Assembly (NCBI RefSeq): GCF_017052465.1
Contig: NZ_JAFHKT010000145.1
Span: forward strand, 1-64,000
Reading direction: 5' to 3'
DNA length: 64,000 nt
From: Arthrobacter pascens
GTDB taxonomy: Bacteria; Actinomycetota; Actinomycetes; Actinomycetales; Micrococcaceae
Shown here: piece after piece, positions 1 through 11,064 of the stretch
Position numbering within the stretch: position 1 is the stretch's first letter
How the letters are laid out: each line of letters begins with the position of its first letter
The notes under the pieces: model-generated
What the model saw: the letters and a program-made list of their open reading frames with translations, nothing else
Told to the model about the DNA's origin: nothing
Database searches by the model: none
Position numbers and translations under genes: made by a program

Positions 1-1240
1 AGCCGGCGAACATCGCGAACACCACCGTGCCGAAGACCACGTAGTGGAAGTGCGCCACCACGAAGTACGAGTCGGAGACGTGGAAGTCCAGCGGCGGGGA
101 GGCCAGGATGATGCCGGTGAGGCCGCCGAAGAGGAACGTGATCAGGAAGCCGATGCTCCAGAGCATCGGGGTCTCGAACGTGATGGAACCGCGCCACATG
201 GTGCCGATCCAGTTGAAGAACTTCACGCCGGTGGGCACCGCGATGAGCATGGTCATGAAGGCGAAGAACGGCAGCAGCACAGAACCGGTCACGTACATGT
301 GGTGCGCCCACACGGTCACGGACAGGGCGGCGATGGCAATCGTTGCGTAGACCAGGCCCTTGTAGCCGAAGATCGGCTTGCGGCTGAAGACCGGGAAGAT
401 CTCGGACACGATGCCGAAGAACGGCAGCGCGATGATGTACACCTCGGGGTGGCCGAAGAACCAGAACAGGTGCTGCCACAGGACGGCGCCGCCATTTTCA
501 GGATCAAAGATGTGGGCTCCGAAGCGGCGGTCCGCGCCGAGGGCGAACAGTGCTGCGGCCAGCGGCGGGAACGCCATCAGGACCAGGATAGCCGTGACCA
601 GGGTGTTCCAGGTGAAGATCGGCATGCGCCACATGGTCATGCCGGGGGCGCGCATGCAGATGATGGTGGTGATGAAGTTGACGGCGCCGAGGATGGTGCC
701 GAAGCCGGACAGCGCCAGGCCGAAGACCCAGAGGTCACCGCCGATGCCGGGGCTGAATGTGGTGTTCGACAGCGGTGCGTAAGCGAACCAGCCGAACGAG
801 GCCGCACCCTGCGGGGTGATGAAGCCGGACACCGCGATGGTGGAGCCGAAGAGGAAGAACCAGAAGGCCAAGGCGTTCAGCCGCGGGAAGGCAACGTCAG
901 GGGCGCCGATCTGCAGCGGCATGATGACGTTCGCGAAGCCGGCGAAGAGCGGGGTGGCGAACATCAGCAGCATGACTGTGCCGTGCATGGTGAACAGCTG
1001 GTTGTACTGCTCTTTGGTCTGCAGGATCTGCATGCCGGGCTCGAACAGTTCGGCGCGGATGAGCAGTGCCATCACGCCGCCGAGGCAGAAGAACACGAAG
1101 GACGCGATCAGGTACATGTACCCGATGGTCTTGTGGTCCGTGGAGGTGATCCAGTTGACGACGATGCGCCCCTTGGATTTCGGTACTACGGGTGATGCGG
1201 GAGCTTCCAGGGTCCCGGCGGATTGAGTGTAAGTAGCCAC
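1..1240 (-). CDS. ctaD: Cytochrome c oxidase subunit I, 5' part (3' end beyond window)
   Basis: Catalytic subunit of the aa3-type terminal oxidase in the cytoplasmic membrane; it reduces oxygen at a heme-CuB centre and pumps protons. About 413 N-terminal codons are present, and the C-terminus lies off the left edge. The translated minus strand shows HPEVY near residue 265 (CuB His and the cross-linked Tyr), the WAHHMYV pair of CuB histidines, the TGVKFFNW segment, and [10 protein letters not shown] with the heme ligands. The start is a GTG beginning MATYTQSAG, preceded by a GGGGAG ribosome site. It lies 10 bp downstream of ctaC, so the two are almost certainly cotranscribed. Identification is firm. 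Confidence 0.95.
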   Translation of the reverse strand, partial: MATYTQSAGTLEAPASPVVPKSKGRIVVNWITSTDHKTIGYMYLIASFVFFCLGGVMALLIRAELFEPGMQILQTKEQYNQLFTMHGTVMLLMFATPLFAGFANVIMPLQIGAPDVAFPRLNALAFWFFLFGSTIAVSGFITPQGAASFGWFAYAPLSNTTFSPGIGGDLWVFGLALSGFGTILGAVNFITTIICMRAPGMTMWRMPIFTWNTLVTAILVLMAFPPLAAALFALGADRRFGAHIFDPENGGAVLWQHLFWFFGHPEVYIIALPFFGIVSEIFPVFSRKPIFGYKGLVYATIAIAALSVTVWAHHMYVTGSVLLPFFAFMTMLIAVPTGVKFFNWIGTMWRGSITFETPMLWSIGFLITFLFGGLTGIILASPPLDFHVSDSYFVVAHFHYVVFGTVVFAMFAG

Positions 1241-1250
1241 GTCGCTCCCC

Positions 1251-2123
1251 TTACTTCTTCTCGGTCAGGCTCGGGTTGCGGTCGTACTCTTCGCCGAGCA
1301 GGCCCGTGTTGCCGTCCTGGCGGAGCTGGTTCATGTGCGCCTGGAATTCGGACTCCGAGACAACCTTCACGCGGAAGAGCATTTCGGAGTGGTATTCGCC
1401 GCAGAGCTCGGCGCACTTGCCGTCATAGGTGCCTTCTTTGGTGGGCGTGAACCGGATGTAGTTGGTCTTGCCCGGGATCATGTCGCGCTTCTGCAGGAAG
1501 GCGGGAACCCAGAAGGAGTGGATGACGTCGCGGGAGTTCAGTTCCACGTCGACGGACTTGCCAACGGGCAGGTAGAGCGTGGGGAGCTTCTCCTTGTCCA
1601 CTGCTTCACCGGTCAGGTGTGCCTGGACGCCGGCCTCGTGGACGTCCTCGGTGATGACCTCGCCCTTCTTGTAGTTGAAGTCCCAGGCCCACTGCTTGCC
1701 GCGGACGTCAACAACGACGTCGGCCGGCTGGGAGCGGTCATCGATGGCCTGCTGGTCGCGGTCGGTGAAGTAGAAGAACACCAGGACCATGAACAGCGGA
1801 ATGGTCAGGTAGAAGACCTCGAGCGGAAGGTTGAAGCTGGTCTGCCGGGGGAATCCGACGGTCCCCTTGCGGCGCCTGTACGCGACGAGGCACCAGACGA
1901 TCAAGCCCCAAGTGATGATGCCCACCACGAGCGCGGCAATCCATGAGTTGACCCAGAGGTCCATGATGCGGTCGGTATTACTGGTGGTGCCACGCTCAGT
2001 AGGCAGCCACCCCTTCTCTACCACTGGCGAACATCCAGTCAAAACCAACGCGCCGGCAATTGCCAAGCCAGTGATCGTAGTGATCGTTTTGCGTCGGCTG
2101 CCGGTTCGGTTCTGCGAACTCAC
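1251..2123 (-). CDS. ctaC: Cytochrome c oxidase subunit II
   Basis: Accepts electrons from cytochrome c through the binuclear CuA site and passes them to subunit I. The protein has 290 residues and a GTG start. The N-terminus is a lipoprotein signal ([14 protein letters not shown], lipidated Cys near residue 31). Two membrane helices follow (about residues 57-80 and 100-120), then the periplasmic cupredoxin domain. The CuA motif [12 protein letters not shown] and the aromatic electron-entry patch WAWDF are both present. It is the first gene of the ctaC-ctaD unit. Upstream, towards erpA, is a long hairpin and then about 120 bp that must hold the promoter, although no textbook -35/-10 pair stands out. 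Confidence 0.96.
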   Translation of the reverse strand: MSSQNRTGSRRKTITTITGLAIAGALVLTGCSPVVEKGWLPTERGTTSNTDRIMDLWVNSWIAALVVGIITWGLIVWCLVAYRRRKGTVGFPRQTSFNLPLEVFYLTIPLFMVLVFFYFTDRDQQAIDDRSQPADVVVDVRGKQWAWDFNYKKGEVITEDVHEAGVQAHLTGEAVDKEKLPTLYLPVGKSVDVELNSRDVIHSFWVPAFLQKRDMIPGKTNYIRFTPTKEGTYDGKCAELCGEYHSEMLFRVKVVSESEFQAHMNQLRQDGNTGLLGEEYDRNPSLTEKK

Positions 2124-2249
2124 AGACGGCCCTTCCTACTTGTTGCTGTTGCCAAGGCGGCCTATGGCGTCCCGGGCACACTAAAAGTTTTACTACTCGG
2201 TGTAGAGCTTACCGCTCCCCGCGCGTTTTCGCCCACATGTACTCACCCG

Positions 2250-2283
2250 TGTGGCGGCGCCGGTTATTACCGGCGCCGCCACA
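2250..2283 (-). terminator. Hairpin downstream of erpA
   Basis: Perfect inverted repeat with a 15 bp GC-rich stem (left arm 2250-2264, right arm 2269-2283) and a TATT loop. It lies just after the erpA stop and before the ctaC promoter region. There is no clear U-run, which is usual for actinobacterial terminators. It probably ends erpA transcription. Confidence 0.6.
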
Positions 2284-2308
2284 GCGTGAGGAAGGGCTAA
2301 CGGGCCCG

Positions 2309-2698
2309 TTAGTGGAACGAATCGCCGCAGGCGCATGAACCGCCTGCGTTGGGGTTGTCGATGGTGAACCCCTGCTTGGAGATAGTGTCCTCAAAGTCAA
2401 TGCTGGCGCCGCTGAGGTACGGCACGCTCATCTTGTCGACCACGACCTCGACGCCGTCATAATCGCGGACGGCGTCGCCCTCCAGAAGGCGCTCGTCGAA
2501 GTAAAGCTGGTAAATCAGTCCGGAGCAGCCGCCCGGCTGCACTGCAACGCGGAGGCGGAGGTCTGTGCGGCCTTCCTGCTCAAGGAGGCTGCGGACCTTG
2601 CCTGCGGCAACGTCCGTCAGCTGAACCTCGTGGCTCGCCAGTTCGGCACTTGCCGTGCCGGTGGGTTCGGTGCTGTTTTCATTGGTCGTAGTGCTCAT
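2309..2698 (-). CDS. erpA: Iron-sulfur cluster insertion protein ErpA (HesB/IscA family)
   Basis: A-type carrier that hands Fe-S clusters to apo-enzymes in the cytoplasm. The 129-residue protein carries the family cysteines: one in VQPGGCSGLIY and the C-terminal pair in GGSCACGDSFH. The start chosen is the ATG of MSTTTNENS, which has an AAGGTAG ribosome site about 7 nt upstream. An in-frame start 14 codons earlier has no such site. It is monocistronic, between the M20 peptidase and the ctaC-ctaD operon, a position that fits its role in respiratory-enzyme maturation. Assignment as ErpA rather than IscA rests on the lack of isc genes nearby and on the sequence style; the family is certain. Confidence 0.9.
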   Translation of the reverse strand: MSTTTNENSTEPTGTASAELASHEVQLTDVAAGKVRSLLEQEGRTDLRLRVAVQPGGCSGLIYQLYFDERLLEGDAVRDYDGVEVVVDKMSVPYLSGASIDFEDTISKQGFTIDNPNAGGSCACGDSFH

Positions 2699-2882
2699 TG
2701 GCCTACCTTCTAACGACGGTCCTGGCGGCCCCGCGTGCACGGTGCCTGCCCCTACGGAAACGGTATGGGCTATAGCTACATGCTACGTCGATAGGACGCG
2801 TAGCTCTAACTACAGGCGTAACCAAGGCCGTTACCGACTTGTTCCCGGACAGGCCGCAGCACGCCGGAAAAACCCGGAGCCC

Positions 2883-4313
2883 TCAGCCAAGACCCTCACT
2901 GTTGAGACGCGCCAGGAGCAGCGCCTCCGCCACAATCGCGTTCCGAAAGTCACCAATATGGAGGGATTCGTTGGCGGAGTGTGCCCGTGAGTCCGGGTCC
3001 TCCACGCCGGTGACGAGGATCTGGGCTTCCGGATACAGCTCAGTCAGGTCCGAGATGAACGGAATGGACCCGCCGATGCCCATTTCCACGGCCGGCACAC
3101 CCCAGGACTCCCCCAGCGCCCACATCGCATATGCGGCGGCCGCCGAACCCCTGTCCGTGAGGTACGCATTGCCGCTCTCCCCCGGGGTGAACACGACCTT
3201 CGCCCCGAACGGGGCATTCGCCTCGACGTGGCGCCGGACTGCCTCCATCGCTTCGGCCGGCACCTGGCCGGGGGCGAGCCGGAGGCTGAACTTTGCCCGT
3301 GCCCGGGGCACCAGCGTATTCGAGGCCACGTCAACTGCGGGAGCGTCGAAGCCGATGATGGACAGGGCCGGCTTGGTCCACATCCGGGACGCAATCGAAC
3401 CGCTGCCGGCCAGTTTCACGCCGTCGAGCACCGAGGCGTCCGCCCTGTACTCTGCCTCGGTCAGGTCCACCGTGGCCTCGTCGAAGCCGACGAGCCCGTC
3501 GATGGCCACGCTGCCCTCGTCATCGTGCAGGGTTGCGATGAGACGCGACAAGAGTGTGGGGGCATCCAGCACCGGTCCGCCGTACATTCCCGAGTGCACC
3601 GCATGCTCGAGGACCTGGACTTCGATGGTTCCGTCGATCAGGCCACGGAGGCTCGTGGTGAGCGCCGGGACGCCCACCTTCCAGTTGCTGGAATCCGCCA
3701 CGACAATGACGTCGGCGCGCAGCAGCTCCTGGTGGGTTTCCAAGAACGTGCGGAAGGTCGGCGAGCCCGCTTCTTCCTCTCCTTCGAAGAACAGGGTCAC
3801 GCCCAGCCCGAATTGGTCACCCAGCACGCGGGTCACGGCAGCGTAGGCAGCGACGTGCGCCATGATTCCGGCTTTGTCGTCGGCGGCGCCGCGGCCGTAG
3901 AGCCGCCCTTCGCGTTCGACGGCGGTAAAGGGCTCTGATTCCCACAGCGCCGGATCGCCCGGCGGCTGCACGTCGTGGTGGGCATAGAGCAGGACCGTCG
4001 GCTTGCCTTCTGCTGCTTCACGGCGGGCCACGACGGCCGGTCCCCCGGCCGTTCCGTCCTCTTTATTGCACCGGAGTATGCGGACGTCCTGGAAACCGGC
4101 GCCACGAACCAATACGGCAGCGGCTTCGGCGCTGCGGTCCAGCTCTGCGGGAGCGAAGCTGGCCCAGGCGATACCGGGGATGCTGACCAGGTTCTTCAGG
4201 TCGGACATGGTGGCCTCAAAGCCGGCGTTGACGGCATTCCGCAGGGCGTCCGTGTCGACGCCGGCAACCGAACTGCCCGATTGTTGCGGGGTGGCCGCTG
4301 ATGTTGAAGTCAT
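2883..4313 (-). CDS. M20 family dipeptidase / metallopeptidase
   Basis: Zinc-dependent exopeptidase of the M20/M25/M40 family, cytoplasmic, of 476 residues. The metal-binding landmarks are in order: YAHHDVQP near residue 110, GRGAADDKAGIMAH near 145 (bridging Asp), and FFEGEEEAGSP near 175 (Glu base and ligand), followed by a dimerization domain and a C-terminal catalytic part with GVGGSIPF-like glycine residues. The ATG at MTSTSAATPQQ is preferred over an upstream in-frame start because the extra 23 residues have no family character. It is divergent from the DUF3043 gene. The substrate is probably dipeptides such as those hydrolysed by CNDP-like enzymes, but this cannot be told from the sequence. 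Confidence 0.88.
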   Translation of the reverse strand: MTSTSAATPQQSGSSVAGVDTDALRNAVNAGFEATMSDLKNLVSIPGIAWASFAPAELDRSAEAAAVLVRGAGFQDVRILRCNKEDGTAGGPAVVARREAAEGKPTVLLYAHHDVQPPGDPALWESEPFTAVEREGRLYGRGAADDKAGIMAHVAAYAAVTRVLGDQFGLGVTLFFEGEEEAGSPTFRTFLETHQELLRADVIVVADSSNWKVGVPALTTSLRGLIDGTIEVQVLEHAVHSGMYGGPVLDAPTLLSRLIATLHDDEGSVAIDGLVGFDEATVDLTEAEYRADASVLDGVKLAGSGSIASRMWTKPALSIIGFDAPAVDVASNTLVPRARAKFSLRLAPGQVPAEAMEAVRRHVEANAPFGAKVVFTPGESGNAYLTDRGSAAAAYAMWALGESWGVPAVEMGIGGSIPFISDLTELYPEAQILVTGVEDPDSRAHSANESLHIGDFRNAIVAEALLLARLNSEGLG

Positions 4314-4432
4314 GGCCAAAACACTACCCGTGGCGCAGCCCACAACGTACAAGACGCCGCCGGCCTCGCCAGCGCGTGTCACGCCGGGCAGTGCCCGGCC
4401 CTAGGCATGACGGGCAGCCGGGCCCTGCAAGG

Positions 4433-4438
4433 TATTCT
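4433..4438 (+). promoter_or_regulatory. -10 element for a leaderless DUF3043 transcript
   Basis: TATTCT lies six bases before the GTG start of the DUF3043 gene, and there is no ribosome site in between. Transcription would then begin at or next to the start codon. No convincing -35 element is visible. Confidence 0.45.
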
Positions 4439-4444
4439 GTTTTG

Positions 4445-5047
4445 GTGTTTGGACGTAAAAAAGAAGCGCCAGCGGCGCAGGACGTAGTAGACCAACAGGC
4501 TGCCGATGCAGCTGCCCGGCAGCCCGGGGTCATGGGCAAGGGTGCACCCACGCCCAAGCGCAAGGCGCAGGAAGCGGCACGCAAGCGGCCGCTCGTGCCC
4601 GAGGACCGCAAGGCCTCGAAGGCGGCGGAACGTGCCGCTGTCCAGGAGCAGCGCCTGAAAATGCGCCACGCGCTCGATACCGGTGACGAGAAGTTCCTCC
4701 CGATCCGCGACAAGGGGCCGCAAAAGCGGTTTGCCCGCGACTATGTCGACGCGCGGTTCAGCCTCGGTGAGTACCTCATGTTCGGTGCGTTGGTCTTTGT
4801 GATCATCTCGCTGGTGGTTCCGTCCACCAGCGAACAGATGATTTATGTCCTCGGTGGGTTCTGGGTCATGTTCCTGGCAGTCTTCGTGGACGTGTTCATC
4901 CTGTCCCGGCAGCTTCGCAAGAGGCTGATTCAGAAGTTCGGCGAGGTGGAGCGCGGCACCGTCTGGTATGGCTCGATGCGCTCCCTGCAGTTCCGGAAGC
5001 TTCGCCTCCCCAAGCCGCAGGTCCGCCGCGGCCAGTTCCCGTCCTGA
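4445..5047 (+). CDS. DUF3043 membrane protein
   Basis: Actinobacterial protein of unknown function, 200 residues. The N-terminal half is highly charged and Ala/Lys/Arg rich (cytoplasmic). Two closely spaced membrane helices follow (YLMFGALVFVIISLVV near residue 114 and VLGGFWVMFLAVFVDVFIL near 138), then a basic C-terminal tail (RKLRLPKPQVRRGQ). This matches the DUF3043 arrangement. The GTG that gives MFGRKKEAPA is taken as the start, because an upstream extension is low-complexity and a -10 element sits at the right distance for a leaderless message. A strong two-way terminator follows. Confidence 0.85.
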   Translation: MFGRKKEAPAAQDVVDQQAADAAARQPGVMGKGAPTPKRKAQEAARKRPLVPEDRKASKAAERAAVQEQRLKMRHALDTGDEKFLPIRDKGPQKRFARDYVDARFSLGEYLMFGALVFVIISLVVPSTSEQMIYVLGGFWVMFLAVFVDVFILSRQLRKRLIQKFGEVERGTVWYGSMRSLQFRKLRLPKPQVRRGQFPS

Positions 5048-5091
5048 CCAACAGTTTTCCATGCTCCGGGCCCGTTTCCGGATCCGACGCA

Positions 5092-5138
5092 GAACACAGC
5101 AGCCCCCGGCGGTCTTACCGCCGGGGGCTGCTGTGTTC
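5092..5138. terminator. Perfect 22-bp stem bidirectional terminator
   Basis: Perfect inverted repeat (arms 5092-5113 and 5117-5138) with a CTT loop. It lies between the convergent DUF3043 and pyrD genes. The outer AAC/GTT bases supply a short U-tract in either direction, so it can serve both transcripts. Confidence 0.8.
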
Positions 5139-5163
5139 CTGCACAAGGAAACCGCGGGCTGTC

Positions 5164-6237
5164 TCAGCCGGCGCGCCGGGCTTTGGCCAGCCGCCTGTTG
5201 ATGCGCGCTGCCCAGAACGGCCCTTCATAGAGGAAGGCCGTGTAGCCCTGCACGAGGGTGGCACCGGCATCCAGCCTGTCCTGGACGTCCTGGGGCGTCT
5301 CCACCCCGCCTACGGAAACCAGCGTCAACTGGCCGGCCGTTGCGTCCTTGAGCCGGCGCAGCACCTCCAGCGAGCGGGACTTCAGCGGCGCCCCGGACAG
5401 CCCGCCTGCTCCGCAGGCTTCAATCTTTTGGCTGTCGGACTTCAGGCCCGTCCGTCCGATGGTCGTATTCGTGGCGATGATGCCGTCCAGTCCAAGGTCC
5501 AGCGCGAGCCGGGCGACGTCGTCGATGTCCTCGTCGCTGAGGTCCGGGGCGATCTTGACCAGCAGGGGCACGTGGCGCCCGGCTGCTTTGTCGGCTTCCT
5601 CCCCCACGGCAGTCAAGAGGGGCCGCAGGGTCTCCACGTTCTGCAGGAGCCGGAGGCCCGGTGTGTTGGGAGAACTCACGTTCACTACGAGGTAGTCGGC
5701 CGCCGGAGCGAGGCTGCGCGCGCTGATGAGGTAGTCCTCCACGGCGTCCTCGAGTTCCACGATTTTGCTTTTGCCGATGTTAACCCCGATGAGGGGACGA
5801 ACCTTGGGATGACGCCGTTGCAGGGCAGCCCGGGCTGACTTGAGGCGCGGTGCCACGGCCGCAGCGCCGTCGTTGTTGAATCCCATCCGGTTGATGACTG
5901 CACGGTCTTCGATGAGCCGGAACAGCCGCGGCTGCTCATTGCCGGGCTGCGCACGGCCGGTGATGGTGCCCACCTCGACATGGCCGAAGCCGAGTTCAGT
6001 CAGGGCCTCGATGCCGTGGCCTTCCTTGTCAAAGCCGGCGGCGAGTCCGAACGGCGACGGGAACGTGAGGCCGAATGCACTCGTCTGCAGGGATGCGGGC
6101 GGGGCCGTAAAACGTGCCAGCAGCCGCCCCGCTCCGGAGGAATGGGCCAGCCGGATGCCCTTGAAACCGATTTTGTGGGCGCGTTCGGCGTCCATCCATG
6201 AAAAGGCCAGCCTGAAGAAAGTGGGATATACGCGCAT
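5164..6237 (-). CDS. pyrD: Dihydroorotate dehydrogenase (quinone), class 2
   Basis: Oxidizes dihydroorotate to orotate in pyrimidine synthesis, passing electrons through FMN to the quinone pool at the membrane. The protein is 357 residues, which is class 2 length, with an N-terminal hydrophobic hairpin ([22 protein letters not shown]) for membrane association. Motifs are [45 protein letters not shown] (active-site Ser region) and GVNIGKSK. The start is the ATG of MRVYPTFF; an in-frame upstream start adds 20 Arg-rich residues of no family value. It is separate from the carB-pyrF genes at the other end of the window. Confidence 0.95.
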   Translation of the reverse strand: MRVYPTFFRLAFSWMDAERAHKIGFKGIRLAHSSGAGRLLARFTAPPASLQTSAFGLTFPSPFGLAAGFDKEGHGIEALTELGFGHVEVGTITGRAQPGNEQPRLFRLIEDRAVINRMGFNNDGAAAVAPRLKSARAALQRRHPKVRPLIGVNIGKSKIVELEDAVEDYLISARSLAPAADYLVVNVSSPNTPGLRLLQNVETLRPLLTAVGEEADKAAGRHVPLLVKIAPDLSDEDIDDVARLALDLGLDGIIATNTTIGRTGLKSDSQKIEACGAGGLSGAPLKSRSLEVLRRLKDATAGQLTLVSVGGVETPQDVQDRLDAGATLVQGYTAFLYEGPFWAARINRRLAKARRAG

Positions 6238-6313
6238 GCCTCTAGTTTTCCGTCTTCGGCGGTGCAGACCAAACCAGTCCCGGCACGTGTCGGCCACACA
6301 GCAGCGGAAAGTC

Positions 6314-6319
6314 TAGTCT
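6314..6319 (+). promoter_or_regulatory. -10 element for a leaderless hydrolase transcript
   Basis: TAGTCT sits six bases before the ATG of the downstream alpha/beta hydrolase, and no ribosome site is visible. It is the same layout as at several other starts in this window. Confidence 0.4.
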
Positions 6320-6325
6320 GGTGCC

Positions 6326-7306
6326 ATGGAGTGGCAGAGCGACATCCTCGGCGAGGGGTTCGAATCCCATGCCTTCGAGGCTGTGGGCGCCGACGGCGTC
6401 ACACGGACCGCGACGCTTGTCCGGTACGCCCCGCTGACGGACCCCGCCCTTCCCGCGGCGCCACGGGAGCCGCGCCGCGCGGTGCTGTTCCTGCACGGCT
6501 GGAGCGACTACTTCTTCAATGTTGAACTGGCCCGCTTCTGGAGCGGCCAGGGCTTCGAGTTCTTTGCCTTGGACATGCACAACCACGGCCGCAGCCTGCG
6601 GCCCGATACGCACGGCGGGTACGTTGCCGACCTCGCAAACTACGACGCCGAAATCGGCACCGCAGTCGGCATGATCACTGCGATGCAGCCCACGGACCCG
6701 CTGTCCCTTGCCATGATGGGGCATTCCACCGGAGGCCTCGTGGCGGCCCTGTGGGTGAGCCGGAATCCTGGGGTGGTTTCACAGCTGGTCCTGAACAGCC
6801 CGTGGCTGGAAATGCACGGCAGTTCCCTGGTCCGGCGGGCCGCGTGGACCATGGTGGAGCCCCTCGCCCGGCTGCGGCCGGAGGCTGTGCTCCGGCTGCC
6901 CGAACGCGGCTTCTACTGGCGCAGCATCAGCAGCTCCGCCGAAGGGGAATGGACCCTGGATGACAAGTACCGGCCTCCCATGGCCTTTCCGGTCCGTGCC
7001 GGCTGGCTCAGCGCCGTCCTTGCCGGCCAAGCCCAGGTGGCGCGCGGGCTCGGCATCGACATCCCCATCCTGGTCCTTATTTCGCGGGCCAGCGAGAACG
7101 GTCTGGTCTGGTCCGAGGAGATGCGCAGGACGGATGCGGTGCTGGACGTCAACGTCATCGCCGTACGGGCCCTGTCACTGGGCCGGAGCGTGTCCGTGGA
7201 GCGTATCGATGGCGCCCTTCACGACGTGTTCCTCTCCCGCGCCGAGGTCCGGGCCGACGCCTACCGGCGGCTCACTCGGTGGATCCGCGGCTATGCGGAC
7301 GCCTGA
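6326..7306 (+). CDS. Alpha/beta hydrolase (lysophospholipase-like)
   Basis: Serine hydrolase of the alpha/beta fold, 326 residues, cytoplasmic (no signal peptide). The nucleophile elbow is GHSTGG (Ser near residue 133), the oxyanion region is FLHGWSDYFF, and the DMHNHGRS stretch is typical of the monoglyceride-lipase/lysophospholipase subgroup (Hydrolase_4). The catalytic His is probably in GALHDVFLSR near the C-terminus. It stands alone, convergent with uppS. The substrate is unknown; a lipid ester is a reasonable guess from family membership only. Confidence 0.85.
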   Translation: MEWQSDILGEGFESHAFEAVGADGVTRTATLVRYAPLTDPALPAAPREPRRAVLFLHGWSDYFFNVELARFWSGQGFEFFALDMHNHGRSLRPDTHGGYVADLANYDAEIGTAVGMITAMQPTDPLSLAMMGHSTGGLVAALWVSRNPGVVSQLVLNSPWLEMHGSSLVRRAAWTMVEPLARLRPEAVLRLPERGFYWRSISSSAEGEWTLDDKYRPPMAFPVRAGWLSAVLAGQAQVARGLGIDIPILVLISRASENGLVWSEEMRRTDAVLDVNVIAVRALSLGRSVSVERIDGALHDVFLSRAEVRADAYRRLTRWIRGYADA

Positions 7307-7385
7307 CCCTAGGCGGCTGTGAATTGCGCCCAGAAGGGCAAGGGATCCACTGGGCCAACCGGACTTTTCTGCCGCTCTGCAGCTG

Positions 7386-8231
7386 CTAGCCGGCCTGGTG
7401 GGCAGCCGCTCCTGTGTCGGGGGCGGCATCCACCGCTCCCCCGTAGCGGCGGTCCCGCTGGGCGTAGATGCCCACGGCATCCCAGAGCGTGCGGCGGTCG
7501 ACGTCCGGCCAGAGCGTGTCCAGGAATACGAACTCCGCGTACGCCGACTGCCAGAGCATGAAGTTGGACAGCCGCTGCTCCCCCGAACTGCGCAGGAACA
7601 GGTCGACGTCGGGCAGGTCCGGTTCGTCGAGGAACTTCTGGACCGTTTTCTCCGTGATGGAACCGGGCTTAAGCCGTCCGGCGGCGACTTCTTCGGCAAT
7701 CGCCGTTACGGCGTCGGCAATCTCGGCGCGGCCGCCGTAATTAACACACATGGTTAACGTGCACGTGCTGTTTCCGGCGGTGTAAGCCTCGGCCTCTTCC
7801 AGCTCGCGGATCACCGATCCCCACAGCTTGGGCCGGCGGCCCGACCAGCGGACCCGCACGCCCCATTCGTCCAGCTGGTTCCGCTGCCTGCGCAGCACAT
7901 CCTTGTTAAATCCCATCAGGAAGCGCACTTCCTCCGGGGAGCGCCGCCAGTTTTCCGTGGAGAACGCATAGACGGTGACGTACTTGATGCCGAGTTCAAT
8001 GGCGCCGGCCACGACGTCCAGCAGCGCGGGCTCCCCCGCCTTATGGCCCTCGATGCGGGGCAGCCCCCGCTGGTTGGCCCAGCGTCCGTTGCCGTCCATG
8101 ACGATCGCCACGTGCCGGGGCACGAATTCCGCCGGGATCGCCGGGGCGACGGCACCCGAAGGGTGCGGATATGGAGGCACCACGGGAGCGGTGCGGCGCC
8201 GGGCAGGGGTGGTCTTCTTTCCCAAGGACAC
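7386..8231 (-). CDS. uppS: Isoprenyl transferase (cis-prenyltransferase, UPP synthase type)
   Basis: Condenses isopentenyl diphosphate onto allylic diphosphates to give the polyprenyl carrier lipid for cell-wall synthesis. The protein is 281 residues with a GTG start. The family signature [18 protein letters not shown] (catalytic Asp and P-loop) begins near residue 43. It is followed by [13 protein letters not shown] (substrate Asn/Trp) and the C-terminal [19 protein letters not shown] block. It begins 2 bp after the recO stop, so translation is probably coupled. Actinobacteria often have two cis-prenyltransferases (decaprenyl and short-chain); the sequence does not show which chain length this one makes. 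Confidence 0.94.
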   Translation of the reverse strand: MSLGKKTTPARRRTAPVVPPYPHPSGAVAPAIPAEFVPRHVAIVMDGNGRWANQRGLPRIEGHKAGEPALLDVVAGAIELGIKYVTVYAFSTENWRRSPEEVRFLMGFNKDVLRRQRNQLDEWGVRVRWSGRRPKLWGSVIRELEEAEAYTAGNSTCTLTMCVNYGGRAEIADAVTAIAEEVAAGRLKPGSITEKTVQKFLDEPDLPDVDLFLRSSGEQRLSNFMLWQSAYAEFVFLDTLWPDVDRRTLWDAVGIYAQRDRRYGGAVDAAPDTGAAAHQAG

Positions 8232-8233
8232 TG

Positions 8234-8986
8234 TTAGGTACGCTCCACATGTTTGAGGGATTTCAGGACACGCTCAAGGTGCCACTGCAGATAACTGGCC
8301 ACGAGGCCTGCCGCTTCCCGCCGGTGCAGCGGCAGTGAGGAATCCGCCGTCGTCCAGTTTCCGGTGAGCAGGGCACCCAACAGCGCCACCGTCTCGGCGG
8401 CCGGCGCAGCTGATCCGGGCGGCCGGCACTCGCCGCAGACCATGCCGCCCAGCGGCGCGGAGAACGCGTTGTGGGGTCCCGCTGCACCGCAGCGCGCGCA
8501 GCGGGTGAAGCTGGGGGCCCAGCCGCCGGTGGCCAGGGCGCGCAATAGGTACGAGTCCAGGATCAGTTCCGGCGTGTGGTCCCCGCGGCTCAGCGCCGCA
8601 AGCGCGCCGACAAGCAGGTTGTACTGCGCCGTTCCCGCCTCGCCGTCGACGTCCGTCAGCTTTTCGGCGGTCTCCGTCATGGCGGCGGCGACTGTGTACC
8701 GGCCGTAGTCGGCGGCGATGTTCCCGCCGTAGGCCCCCTTGGCCACGGCCTGCGTGACGATGTCCAGGGATTTGCCGGACACGAGCTGCAGATCCGCAAC
8801 CATGAAGGGTTCGAGCCGGGCGCCGAAGCGGCTGCTGGTGCGGCGGACGCCCTTCGCGACCGCCCTCACCTGGCCGTGGTGCTTCGTCAGCAGCGTGATG
8901 ATCCGGTCCGCTTCGCCCAGTTTATGGGTACGCAGCACTACGCCCTCATCGCGGTAGGCACGCGCTGCAAATGACTGTTGGATCAC
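8234..8986 (-). CDS. recO: DNA repair protein RecO
   Basis: Loads RecA on single-stranded DNA in the RecFOR recombination-repair pathway. The 250-residue protein has the N-terminal OB-fold ([24 protein letters not shown]), a helical middle, and a zinc finger made by CARCGAAGP and the later CGEC pair. It lies directly upstream of uppS, an order typical of actinobacteria; leuA is the next gene upstream on the same strand. The ATG of [15 protein letters not shown] is the start. Identification is secure. Confidence 0.94.
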   Translation of the reverse strand: MIQQSFAARAYRDEGVVLRTHKLGEADRIITLLTKHHGQVRAVAKGVRRTSSRFGARLEPFMVADLQLVSGKSLDIVTQAVAKGAYGGNIAADYGRYTVAAAMTETAEKLTDVDGEAGTAQYNLLVGALAALSRGDHTPELILDSYLLRALATGGWAPSFTRCARCGAAGPHNAFSAPLGGMVCGECRPPGSAAPAAETVALLGALLTGNWTTADSSLPLHRREAAGLVASYLQWHLERVLKSLKHVERT

Positions 8987-9028
8987 GCTTTATCTTCGCA
9001 CTGTCCGCCGGAAAACCCTGCCTTCCGG

Positions 9029-9068
9029 TGTGCAGGTGCGCCGCCGGGACCGGCGGCGCACCTGCACA
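9029..9068 (-). terminator. Long perfect hairpin after leuA
   Basis: A 19 bp perfect GC-rich stem (arms 9029-9047 and 9050-9068) with a two-base loop. It begins five bases past the leuA stop and before recO. It is probably the leuA terminator and insulates recO-uppS. Confidence 0.7.
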
Positions 9069-9073
9069 GGCCC

Positions 9074-10953
<1,880 letters not shown>

Positions 10954-11064
10954 TTCACAGTAACACGGGTGCGTAAGATGAAGGAGCAACACCTCGCAAC
11001 GTCCACCATGCAGACGCTGCACCGGTGCCAGCGCCGGCGGCAGCCCGTCATCGAAGGAGCTTCT

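Noticed and set aside
44..1195. 383-codon plus-strand frame at the left edge
   Set aside because: Antisense to ctaD, whose minus-strand translation has all heme and copper ligands; the plus frame is Glu/His/Asp-rich filler.
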